64,000 bases of DNA from MWEI01 sp964600235. GTDB taxonomy: Bacteria; Desulfobacterota; Desulfomonilia; UBA1062. The notes under the pieces are model-generated. The model did no database searches. It saw nothing but the letters and a program-made list of their open reading frames with translations, and was not told where the DNA came from. The position numbers and the translations under genes were made by a program. The stretch's first letter is position 1; each line of letters starts with the position of its first letter. Where the stretch lies: contig CAZRIV010000013.1 of assembly GCA_964600235.1 (NCBI GenBank), forward strand, positions 74,651 through 138,650, given 5' to 3'. Below are positions 54,330-62,236 of this stretch, in pieces.

Positions 54330-54761
54330 ATGGCAAGATTTCACAAGAGCATAGAGATCAAGGCACCACTCGAGAAGGTCTTTTCTTTCGTTGACAACCC
54401 CAGGAATGGGCCCGAGGTGATTACAAACCTGATCGAAGTCAAGGATGTGGAAGGCACCGGTGCCGGAACCCATTACAAATGGACCTGGAAGATGGCCGGG
54501 ATGAATTTCCAAGGTGAAAACACGAAAACCGAGGACGTGCCCAACGAGCGGATCGTGCTGAACAGCAAAGGGGGCATCGAGAGCACCTGGACCTACAGCT
54601 TCAAAGCCAAGGGAGACGCGACGATACTGGACCTGGACATTGATTACAAGATCCCCGTCCCTGTCCTGGGAAAGCTGGCCGAGAAAATGCTGCTGAAGCG
54701 CAATGAACGCGAGGGCGAAAATAGCCTCATAAACCTCAAAGAGAGACTGGAGTCACGATAA
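54330..54761 (+). CDS. SRPBCC-fold protein (START/Polyketide_cyc-like)
   Basis: A 143-residue protein opening ARFHKSIEIKAPLEKVFSFVDNPRNGPEV, typical of the SRPBCC lipid- or ligand-binding fold, and ending with the amphipathic helix VLGKLAEKMLLKRNEREGENSLINLKERLES. TGGAGGTGAAAAGC gives a strong site before ATG 54330. Ligand and role are unknown. The gene is convergent with the thiolase gene. Confidence 0.82.
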   Translation: MARFHKSIEIKAPLEKVFSFVDNPRNGPEVITNLIEVKDVEGTGAGTHYKWTWKMAGMNFQGENTKTEDVPNERIVLNSKGGIESTWTYSFKAKGDATILDLDIDYKIPVPVLGKLAEKMLLKRNEREGENSLINLKERLESR

Positions 54762-54766
54762 TCAAC

Positions 54767-54825
54767 GGGGCCAGGGACTTATTCATCAGTCAGGTACTGA
54801 TGAAATGGTCTCTGACCCCATTTTT
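54767..54825. terminator. REP-like palindrome and terminator
   Basis: GGGGCCAGGGAC and GTCTCTGACCCC plus inner arms ATTCATCAGT/ACTGATGAA form a long imperfect palindrome followed by TTTTT, 5 bp after the SRPBCC stop. The GGTCTCTGACCCCATTT half recurs at 57971 and, in variant form, at 61435. Confidence 0.7.
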
Positions 54826-54830
54826 CCCGA

Positions 54831-56030
54831 TTACCTTTTCAGCACGTTGATGACACAGACGCCGCCCGCGCCGACCATCTGGGTCAGGGCACAATTGACG
54901 GGTTTGGGGATCTGCCTTTTGCCGCACTCGCCGCGCATCTGCCAGAGGATCTCTGCCACCTGGCCGATGCCCGTGGGCCCCACGGGATGCCCCATGGAGA
55001 TGAGGCCTCCGGATGTGTTGACGGGATGCTTCCCGGTGATGGCGGTCACACCGTCTTCAACCAGCTTCCCGCCCTGCCCGGTCTCGCACAGGCCGAGCGC
55101 TTCGATATAGGCAATCTCTTCGATGGTGAAGGCGTCGTGCAACTCGATGAGGTCCAGGTCCTCAGGGCCGATGCCGGCCTTTCTGTAGGCCTCCCGAGCG
55201 GTCAGCCTGGTCAGCGTCACAAAGAAATCGCCGTCAGGAGGCGTGCTCATGTTAACGGACGCCACGATGGCCGGGCACGGCTTGCCGGTATATTTCTTTG
55301 CGACATCCTTCGCGCACAGGATCACCGCTGCGGCACCGTCGTCCATGGGGCAGCAGTGCAGGACCGTCAGGGGGTCCGCCACCATACGGGCCGGATTATT
55401 GGCCTGCTCCAGCGTGCACGGCTTCTGAAAGTGCGCATAGGGATTCAGGCTGGCATTGAAGTGGCTCTTGACGGAAACCTGGCCCAGCTGTTCCCGGGTC
55501 ACCCCGTACTCCTTCATGTGGTGGTGTGCAAGACCGGCAAAATACTGGACAGGGAGCATCCTTCTGAACTTCGCATCCACTTTCTCGTCCTTCTCCGGCT
55601 CCGGCTGAGGCTGTCTGGGCTCGGGCGGCGCCGCGTTCTCCGGCTTCGGCTGCGGCTGCGGTTGAGGGGGAACGAGCGGCGGCATCAGGAGCTGCGCGCC
55701 GAGGTTATCAACGCCGAAGGCGAGTACGATGTCATGCACTCCGGCGGCCACCGACAGGTACGCGTCCCTGAATGCGCATGATCCACTGGCTGATGCATTT
55801 TCCACAATGGTAATGCCCAGGCTCGTATATCCCATCTTGTTGCAGATGGCGTGCCCCCCGGATACACCCGGTTGCACCGTGCCGCAGTAGGCTGCCTCCA
55901 CGTCTTCCCAGGCCATGCCGGCATCTTTGAGCGCAAGGGAAATCGCCTCCGTGCCCATATCGACAGTGGTTTTCTCAGGATAAACGCCGTAGCGATGAAG
56001 ACCTGCCCCGATGACAACAACATCTCTCAT
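54831..56030 (-). CDS. SCP2/acetyl-CoA-acetyltransferase-type thiolase with proline-rich insertion
   Basis: A 399-residue thiolase-superfamily enzyme. The nucleophile Cys85 lies in ENASASGSCAFRDA, His298 in LIELHDAFTIEE and His348 in SMGHPVGPTG, with NTSGGLISMG typical of SCP-x-like thiolases. Residues about 117-150 are a Pro/Gln/Glu-rich insertion between the catalytic-Cys half and the remainder, which is unusual. ATG 56030 follows AAGGAGTTCATC; the longer frame upstream is not supported. No DUF35-type OB partner is adjacent. Role probably acyl-CoA chain cleavage or condensation. Confidence 0.88.
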   Translation of the reverse strand: MRDVVVIGAGLHRYGVYPEKTTVDMGTEAISLALKDAGMAWEDVEAAYCGTVQPGVSGGHAICNKMGYTSLGITIVENASASGSCAFRDAYLSVAAGVHDIVLAFGVDNLGAQLLMPPLVPPQPQPQPKPENAAPPEPRQPQPEPEKDEKVDAKFRRMLPVQYFAGLAHHHMKEYGVTREQLGQVSVKSHFNASLNPYAHFQKPCTLEQANNPARMVADPLTVLHCCPMDDGAAAVILCAKDVAKKYTGKPCPAIVASVNMSTPPDGDFFVTLTRLTAREAYRKAGIGPEDLDLIELHDAFTIEEIAYIEALGLCETGQGGKLVEDGVTAITGKHPVNTSGGLISMGHPVGPTGIGQVAEILWQMRGECGKRQIPKPVNCALTQMVGAGGVCVINVLKR

Positions 56031-56344
56031 GATGAACTCCTTCCTGGTGACAATGATGTTATGGGTTAGGTATATACAGTTATCTTTTGTATGACAATAG
56101 TATATGATGACCATATGCCAGGTTCATGGGTTTTTGAATTTAAGGTGTCCCCGGATTTTCATTTTCCCTTGATAGGGAACAAAAATTATCCTGATTTATT
56201 TTGCATTAATGAAATTAGATCGTTAAAACGATATAATAAAGCAGGCATGAATAAGCAATCAGTATCGGGTGTATGTTATGATTGAGGCGGCAAGAGGACA
56301 AAGCCAGAACGGCTCTACGACTAAGGCTGGAAAGGATAGAAAGG

Positions 56345-57503
56345 ATGCGATCACGAAACGAGATCAAAAAAAATCATCCTGAGAAAAAGAAGACCGGGCC
56401 GTCAGTTAAGAAGGGTGCCCATAAGAGCGGTGTTTCATCAGCCGATAAGAAAAAACCTGAAGCAAAGAAGGTTGCAGGAAAAGTAGAGTCGCAGAGCAGG
56501 AAAAAAGCAGTATCGGCAGTCAAGCCCAAGCCTTCCAAGAAACCCGCGCAACCTGCCGCAGTGAAGAAACAATCTAGCAAAGCCAAACCGACCGTGAAGG
56601 CGGCGCAGCCAGGCAGGAAAAAAGCAGCCCCGGCAGCCAAAGAAAAGCCGTCCAAGAAGCCCGCGCTTTCTGCCGCAGTGAAGAAACAATCTAGCAAAGC
56701 CAAACCGGCCGTGAAGGCGGCGCAGCCGAGCGGGAAAAAGGCGGCACCGGCAGTCAAGCCCAAGCCTTCCAAGAAACCCGCGCAACCTGCCGCAGTGAAG
56801 AANNNNNNNNNNNNNNNNNNNNNNNNNNNNNNNNNNNNNNNNNNNNNNNNNNNNNNNNNNNNNNNNNNNNNNNNNNNNNNNNNNNNNNNNNNNNNNNNNN
56901 NNACAATCTAGCAAGGCCAAACCGGCCGTGAAGGCGGCGCAGCCAGGCAGGAAAAAAGCAGCCCCGGCAGTCAAAGAAAAGCCGTCCAAGAAGCCCGCGC
57001 TTTCTGCCGCGGTGAAGAAACAATCTAGCAAAGCCAAGCCGGTCGTGAAGGCAGAGAAGCCGAGCGAGAAAAAAGAAATCCCGGCAGTCAGAGAAAAGGA
57101 ATTCGAGACAAAGGTGGTTTCTTTTAAGACCGAGCAGCTACCCGAGAAAAAAGATGTTGTTGCGGTTGAAAAGATTCAAACTCAGCATGTTATGGTTTCT
57201 CCTGTTGGCCTTGGGAAGCGGTACAAGTGTTATAAATGTGGGATAAAGTTTTATGATTTAGGTAAACCGCAACCCCTTTGCCCGTCATGCGGATCCAATC
57301 AGCTTGACGGCGTGATAAAAACGGCCCGTAAGCGCAGGGGAAAACATCGTTCAGTCTTCGCGGCAAAAACAGAACCACTCACTATTGCCCAGGGCGGGAA
57401 TGAAAACCTGCATGAGGTTGTCGATGAACTTGATACTGAATATGTTCTGGATGTGGAAGACATTGTTCTGGAAGAGCATGAAGACTCAGAAGATAAAGAG
57501 TAA
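56345..57503 (+). CDS. Histone-H1-like repeat protein with C-terminal FYDLN zinc ribbon (contains assembly gap)
   Basis: The coding frame is interrupted by 100 N at 56803-56902, and the frames on either side differ by one base, so the gap length is only nominal. Before and after the gap are Lys/Ala/Pro tandem units of 39 residues (KPSKKPAQPAAVKKQSSKAKP-type), like histone H1 tails. After the repeats, YKCYKCGIKFYDLGKPQPLCPSCGSNQLDG is an FYDLN-type zinc ribbon (CxxC...CxxC). The chosen start is ATG 56345 after AAGGATAGAAAGG; a TTG at 56282 extends it. The end is acidic (EEHEDSEDKE). Likely binds nucleic acid; role unknown. A second, simpler H1-like gene follows after 18 bp. Confidence 0.75.
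56511..57060 (+). repeat. Tandem 117-bp coding repeat with 100-N assembly gap
   Basis: The unit encodes 39 residues. Two variants alternate (with QPAAVKK or LSAAVKK), so the same DNA recurs at 234 bp; for example the segment starting CAAGCCCAAGCC at 56521 reappears at 56755. The gap at 56803-56902 sits inside the array, as expected for collapsed repeats. Confidence 0.85.
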
Positions 57504-57521
57504 CTAAGGGAGGAGGATTTT

Positions 57522-57896
57522 ATGGCAAAAACGACAGTTGCTAAAAAGGACGTAAAAAAGAAGCCCGTAAAGGCGGCAGCGGCAGCAAAGGCTGCAAAAC
57601 CCAAGGCCGTTGCAAAGGCTGCGAAACCCAAGGCTGCGGCGGCAAAGGCTGCGAAACCCAAGACCGTTGCAAAGAAGGCAAAGCCCAAGGCGGCAGCGGC
57701 AAAAGCTGCGAAACCGAAGGCCGTTGCAAAGAAGGCAAAGCCCAAAGCTGCGGCGGCAAAAGCCTCGAAACCGAAGGCCGTTGCAAAGAAGGCAAAGCCC
57801 AAGGCAGCAGCGGCAAAGGCTGTAAAGCCGAAGGCTGCGGCAAAAACCGCAAAGCCGAAGGCAGCAGCAAAAGCCGCGAAACCGAAGGCAAAGTAA
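57522..57896 (+). CDS. Histone-H1-like Lys/Ala/Pro-rich protein
   Basis: A 124-residue, strongly basic protein built of AAKPKAVAKKAKPKAAAAK-type repeats (19 residues, 57 bp), after a short N terminus MAKTTVAKKDVKKKPVK. It resembles bacterial H1-like proteins such as AlgP/Hc1 homologues, which bind DNA non-specifically. AAGGGAGGAGGATTTT before ATG 57522 is a strong ribosome site. It follows the FYDLN-H1 fusion gene and may be in the same operon. Confidence 0.85.
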   Translation: MAKTTVAKKDVKKKPVKAAAAAKAAKPKAVAKAAKPKAAAAKAAKPKTVAKKAKPKAAAAKAAKPKAVAKKAKPKAAAAKASKPKAVAKKAKPKAAAAKAVKPKAAAKTAKPKAAAKAAKPKAK

Positions 57897-57903
57897 TCTT
57901 AAC

Positions 57904-57954
57904 CCGGGGGCATCGTAGCAATTTTCCCAGAATTAATGAGTATGGTGCCCCCGG
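57904..57954 (+). terminator. Hairpin downstream of the H1-like gene
   Basis: CCGGGGGCA (57904-57912) and TGCCCCCGG (57946-57954) pair across a 33-nt loop right after the stop of the H1-like gene. No T-run; terminator role is plausible. Confidence 0.5.
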
Positions 57955-57964
57955 ATTTCCACCC

Positions 57965-58006
57965 AATAAATGGTCTCTGACCCCATTTACAGCGCCATTT
58001 ACAGCG
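57965..58006. repeat. REP-like half-site and a 12-bp tandem duplication
   Basis: AATGGTCTCTGACCCCATTT matches the hairpin half seen at 54807. It is followed by CCATTTACAGCG twice in tandem (57983-58006). The rest of 57897-58450 holds no supported gene. Confidence 0.55.
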
Positions 58007-58450
58007 AGGCATACTGCCATTGCCACACAAGAAAGCACAGAGCATATGAATAGCATCCGGCACACGGCTACCCCTTGGCCAGTCTAGTGCAAACAATTCC
58101 TCATGTTCAACAGGCGAGACTGGTACAGTCATATCGGTATCGATAATGATTCTTTCCGCTGTTTATGAGGCATGATCGATTCTCGATATGCCCGGTCAGC
58201 TTCTCTGAGGCTCCTGTCCTGTCTGCATTGAACCGGCCTCATGCAGGCAGCCCGTCCCCTTTGATTCCCACGCGCACCGGAATGAAAAAGCCGCTTGATC
58301 TGCGTTCGATTAGGATTATTATGAAAGAGGCTGCACCCTGCATCGTGCCATGGAGTGAACTCAGGACTGCATCGGGGAGCAGGGATGAACTGCCCGTATG
58401 GATACGGAATCGAAGGAAAACGAAAAAGCAATGGAGGGGAGATATCAAAC

Positions 58451-59320
58451 ATGAAGGCAAACAGATGGGTTATCGCACTCAGTGCGCTGGTAATAATTTT
58501 CTGCCTGTGCTCCTGCAGCAAGAACACGGGGATGACAGGCAGGGTGACGGACAGTAACGGTCAGGCACTCTCGGGGGTGACGGTGACCGCAAAACAGCTC
58601 CAGCCGGTCAAGGGCTATGAGCAGTTCGAGGCCGTATCGGGTGCGGACGGGTCCTTCACGTTCGCCAAGCTCTACCCGTCGTCGCAGTATGTCCTGACGC
58701 CGCAGCCGGCCGGCGGGACGACCGGCGAGAGCGTCACCGTGAACACCGGGCCGAACGGCCAGTATACCTCTCTGAGCGCCCCGCTGGTCGTACGCGGAGC
58801 GGTTCCCGCGCCGGCTGTAACAGCGACGGCAGTCACGGCAACGACTGCCTCCCCGCAGGCAGCCCCAGCGGACCATGCCGATGTCATTGGCGTGAAGGAG
58901 ATCACCAAAACCATCCGGACCCCGCGCGAGGTGTGCGAGGACGTGCAGGTGCAGGAGCAGGCGCCGGTTAAGGACCCCAACCGCATCACCGGCACCGTGG
59001 TTGGCGGAACTGCCGGCGGTGTGCTGGGCTATAAACTCGGCCACGGGAAAAAGGGCAAGAAGATAGCCGCAGCCGCCGGGGCTGTCGGCGGAGCAATTGT
59101 AGGGAACCAGGTCCAGAAGGGCATGCAGGAGAGCGACGTGGTCACAACGACGAAGCGCGTCTGCCACACGGAATACGACGAATCGCACAAGGTGGTGGGC
59201 TATAAGGTGACCTACCTGCTCGACGGCAAGGAAGGGACCGTACGGACGTCCTTCAAACCGGGCGCCACCCTGCCCGTGAAGGACGGCAAGGTGGTCGTTT
59301 CCGAGTCCGGCGCGAAATAG
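58451..59320 (+). CDS. Lipoprotein with carboxypeptidase-regulatory-like and glycine-zipper parts
   Basis: A 289-residue exported protein. The N terminus MKANRWVIALSALVIIFCLCSCSKN is a lipoprotein signal (LCSC). Residues about 27-115 form a CarboxypepD_reg-like beta-sandwich (MTGRVTDSNGQALSGVTVTA). A Pro/Ala/Thr linker follows, then a conserved domain with VCEDVQVQEQAPVKDPNRITGTVVGGTAGGVLGYKLGHGKKGKKIAAAAGAVGGAIVGNQVQ, a glycine-zipper 2TM segment of the Rickettsia 17-kDa antigen type. It is probably an outer-membrane lipoprotein of unknown role. The start is ATG 58451, with GGAGGGGAG upstream. Confidence 0.82.
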   Translation: MKANRWVIALSALVIIFCLCSCSKNTGMTGRVTDSNGQALSGVTVTAKQLQPVKGYEQFEAVSGADGSFTFAKLYPSSQYVLTPQPAGGTTGESVTVNTGPNGQYTSLSAPLVVRGAVPAPAVTATAVTATTASPQAAPADHADVIGVKEITKTIRTPREVCEDVQVQEQAPVKDPNRITGTVVGGTAGGVLGYKLGHGKKGKKIAAAAGAVGGAIVGNQVQKGMQESDVVTTTKRVCHTEYDESHKVVGYKVTYLLDGKEGTVRTSFKPGATLPVKDGKVVVSESGAK

Positions 59321-59380
59321 CGACAGGTCCGGGCGGCCGCACCATGCCTGGGGCCGCGGCCATCTCCTGGGCGGAATAGA

Positions 59381-59420
59381 TGCGCCCTGTCACCCATCAG
59401 GTGGCAGGGCGCATCTGTTT
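59381..59420 (+). terminator. Rho-independent terminator
   Basis: TGCGCCCTGTCACC and GGTGGCAGGGCGCA form a strong stem (one mismatch) around a short loop, followed by TCTGTTTG. It lies 60 bp after the lipoprotein stop. Confidence 0.75.
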
Positions 59421-59489
59421 GTTCATGTGAAGAACGGGAAAAAGATGGATATCATCATATAATATATCTGTCCCGTTTTTCATGTAATC

Positions 59490-60257
59490 CTATTTCGGGG
59501 GCATCCTGATTGCCCCGTCCAGCCTGATCACTTCCCCGTTCAGCATGGGGTTTTCAATGATGTGGTGGACCAGGCCGGCGAACTCATGCGGCCTTCCGAG
59601 CCGCTGAGGAAACGGCACCGACCTGCCCAGGGCCTCCCGCTTGTCTTGGGGCAGGGCGCCCAGCAAAGGCGTGTCGAACAGGCCGGGGGCGATGGTCATG
59701 ACCCGGATGCCGTAGTCGGCGCATTCCCTGGCAATGGGCAGGGTCATGCCCACGATGCCGGCCTTCGAAGCGCTGTATTCCGCCTGACCCACCTGCCCGT
59801 CGAAGGCGGCCACGGACGAGGTGTTGATGATGACGCCCTTCTCCCCGTCGGCATTGGGCTGGTTCTTCACCATCTGCTCGACGGCGAGCCGGATCACATT
59901 GAACGTGCCCACCAGGTTGATCTTGATCGTGTAGTTGAAGACGTCCAGCGGCATGGGGCCCCTCTTGGTCAGCACCTTCGAGGGCAGGGCACCGCCTGCA
60001 CAATTGATGGCGACATGTATCGCCCCGAATGCTTCCATGGTCTTGTTTACGGCTGTCTGAACCCCCGCTTCGTCGGACACGTCCGTCTTGGCGAAGATGA
60101 CGTTTTTCCCAAGTTCGGCTGCAATCTTCTCCCCCTTGTCCGCTGCAAAATCGAGGATGGCAACCTTTGCCCCGCACTTGAGCAGGTCCCTCACACATGC
60201 CTCCCCAAGCCCCGAGGCCCCCCCGGTAACAATCGCCACGCTGTCTTTGATAATCAC
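59490..60257 (-). CDS. SDR oxidoreductase, HSD17B10/3-hydroxyacyl-CoA dehydrogenase-like
   Basis: A 255-residue classical SDR with TGGASGLG at residues 11-18, NCAGG near 93 and the catalytic YSASK near 170. Pattern elements such as KRGPMPLDVFNYTIKINLVGTFNVIRL and VAAFDGQVGQAEYSASKAGIVGMTLPIARE place it near type-2 3-hydroxyacyl-CoA dehydrogenases. Start GTG 60257 follows AGAGGGGGG. It may take part in beta-oxidation along with the other acyl-CoA enzymes of the window. Confidence 0.88.
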   Translation of the reverse strand: MIIKDSVAIVTGGASGLGEACVRDLLKCGAKVAILDFAADKGEKIAAELGKNVIFAKTDVSDEAGVQTAVNKTMEAFGAIHVAINCAGGALPSKVLTKRGPMPLDVFNYTIKINLVGTFNVIRLAVEQMVKNQPNADGEKGVIINTSSVAAFDGQVGQAEYSASKAGIVGMTLPIARECADYGIRVMTIAPGLFDTPLLGALPQDKREALGRSVPFPQRLGRPHEFAGLVHHIIENPMLNGEVIRLDGAIRMPPK

Positions 60258-60378
60258 GCAATTCCCCCCTCTATGTTATTGTTTGAAGGCTTTATTGGAA
60301 CAAACCGGATCTATATGATTATCATAAGACAATATATTGTCATACCAGAAATATGGGAACACCCGTGCGGGTTATCCG

Positions 60379-61245
60379 CTACAGGCTTCGCTTGTAGTTG
60401 GTTACATCTGTCATGACCATGATCAGGCAGTCTTCGCCCCCATACTGCATGGTACCTGACGAGACCATCACATCGGCCGTGGTGCCGTCCTTCTTTTTCA
60501 GACGCTGCTTTCTGAGATTGGCATGGGAAGAGCCGGCATCGGGTTTGCCGATGGAAAAGAAATCATCGAGCCCCACCGGGAGCTTCAGCTCCACCGGGGT
60601 CTTCCCGATGATGTCGCGGATCTCGTGGCCGCTCAGGGCGCAGAAGGCCTGGTTGGCGAACGTGAACCTGGTGTCTTCGTCCTTCAGGATGCATACCGCA
60701 CCGGGCAGGGAATCGAGGATGTGCAGGTAGCGCTCCGAACTCTCGCGTAAAGAGTTTTCCGTGTTGACCCGCTTGGTGATGTCCCGGGCCACATTGATCA
60801 CCTCGACGACCTGGCCGTCGCGGCTGAGCGGGATACTGCTCACCTCGCCGATCACGATATCGCCGTTTTTGTTCACGAACCGGAAGATGGAGGAAAGGGA
60901 CACCTCCCCTGCAAGGACGTGCTGGGCTTTTTCCACCGCTTCCTGAATATCGTCGGCATGTAGCAGGTTTGCCTCTGCGAGAGGCTTACCGGCCAGTTCC
61001 TCTGGTTTGTACCCGAACACCCGCTCGACGTTCGAAGATACGTTCCTGATCATGAGCTGCCCGTCAAAGGTAAACATTACATCGTTGGTCAGGGAAAAAT
61101 GGATTTGGTATCGCTCTTCACTTTCCCGCAGAGCAACTTCTGCCGCACTGCTCCTGTTTGCCTCATCCGCAAACTCGGCTACCAAATCCCTGGCTTCGGC
61201 AAGCACATCCAGCAACCGGTCCACTGATCTGCTTTCGTCTTTCAT
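60379..61245 (-). CDS. PAS-domain sensor without output domain
   Basis: A 288-residue protein with an N-terminal helix and two PAS domains (about residues 45-165 and 165-285), each starting SEERY/SSERYLH and containing VINVARDITKR or VMTDVTNY PAC-like ends. No kinase, GGDEF, EAL or DNA-binding domain follows, so it may be a partner or scaffold for a separate signalling protein. The start is ATG 61245 after AAAGGATGGGG. Confidence 0.82.
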   Translation of the reverse strand: MKDESRSVDRLLDVLAEARDLVAEFADEANRSSAAEVALRESEERYQIHFSLTNDVMFTFDGQLMIRNVSSNVERVFGYKPEELAGKPLAEANLLHADDIQEAVEKAQHVLAGEVSLSSIFRFVNKNGDIVIGEVSSIPLSRDGQVVEVINVARDITKRVNTENSLRESSERYLHILDSLPGAVCILKDEDTRFTFANQAFCALSGHEIRDIIGKTPVELKLPVGLDDFFSIGKPDAGSSHANLRKQRLKKKDGTTADVMVSSGTMQYGGEDCLIMVMTDVTNYKRSL

Positions 61246-61402
61246 AACCCCATCCTTTCTCGATACTTTCTTATTCCAAGGCTGTATATACATAAAATCG
61301 GAGTTTTTACATTGTAGGTTTAATCCATCAGGGTTTCTGTCATAAACGTAACCAGAGGGTGAACCTGAAGATACACGGCAAATAAGGATCGGAGTAAATA
61401 AT

Positions 61403-61446
61403 GGTCAGAGAGGATATATTGGTATGGAGAAAATTGTCTCTGACCC
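61403..61446. repeat. REP-like hairpin with TCTCTGACC arm
   Basis: GGTCAGAGA (61403-61411) and TCTCTGACC (61437-61445) form a 9-bp stem around a 25-nt loop, followed by CGTTTTA. The right arm matches the family seen at 54807 and 57971. Confidence 0.55.
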
Positions 61447-61525
61447 GTTTTATTCCCGCAGATCAAAAAACTTCGAGAACGTCTCAGCAACCACGGCCGA
61501 AAAAATAAAACTTTCCATTCCTCCC

Positions 61526-61763
<238 letters not shown>

Positions 61764-61768
61764 ACGGG

Positions 61769-62236
61769 TCAAGGGGCGAACTCTTCTTGTAACTCGGGTG
61801 ATTCCTGCTTATCTTTTCCCCGTGGAGGCGATTGTTCCTTGATCCTGGAAGAGGGTTTCTTCTTGTTGGGCTTTTTCCCGATTAGGGTCGAGGCCACCCA
61901 GCCTTCACGGTTGGTGGCCTTTACTCGTACATTGATCCAATCCTTTCTCTGTCCCAGCTTGATGACTTCATCGCCCAGTTTGAGCACTGCGGCAACCTTG
62001 CACTTTACGGACGGGCACTCCCGCAGGTTGATCTTGTTTGAAACAACATAAAGCATGACCGGCTTTGGCGTCGGGATCGTGGCTGGCTTGGCGGCTGTTT
62101 CTGTAGCGGCACCACCATCGGTTGGGGTCTGGTCGGTCGTATCGGGTTTGGTGGCTGTTTGGGTTGCGGCACAACCAGAGGCCAGGAGGAAACAAAGCAG
62201 CAGAATCAGGTTACGAATGAATAAAATGTTTCTCAT
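61769..62236 (-). CDS. SH3b-domain lipoprotein
   Basis: A 155-residue lipoprotein (lipobox LASGC, Cys near 22), with an Ala/Thr/Pro-rich linker, a bacterial SH3 domain (KINLRECPSVKCKVAAVLKLGDEVIKLGQRKDWINVRV) at about residues 65-115 and a charged tail. AAAGGAGAC precedes ATG 62236. It overlaps the upstream zinc-ribbon/TPR gene by 4 bp (ATGA), so the pair is coupled. It lies next to a poly-G artefact but appears complete. Confidence 0.88.
   Translation of the reverse strand: MRNILFIRNLILLLCFLLASGCAATQTATKPDTTDQTPTDGGAATETAAKPATIPTPKPVMLYVVSNKINLRECPSVKCKVAAVLKLGDEVIKLGQRKDWINVRVKATNREGWVASTLIGKKPNKKKPSSRIKEQSPPRGKDKQESPELQEEFAP

Noticed and set aside
56091..56285. 64-codon plus-strand frame
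   Set aside because: No ribosome site and no recognisable features; lies in the divergent promoter region between the thiolase and H1-like genes.
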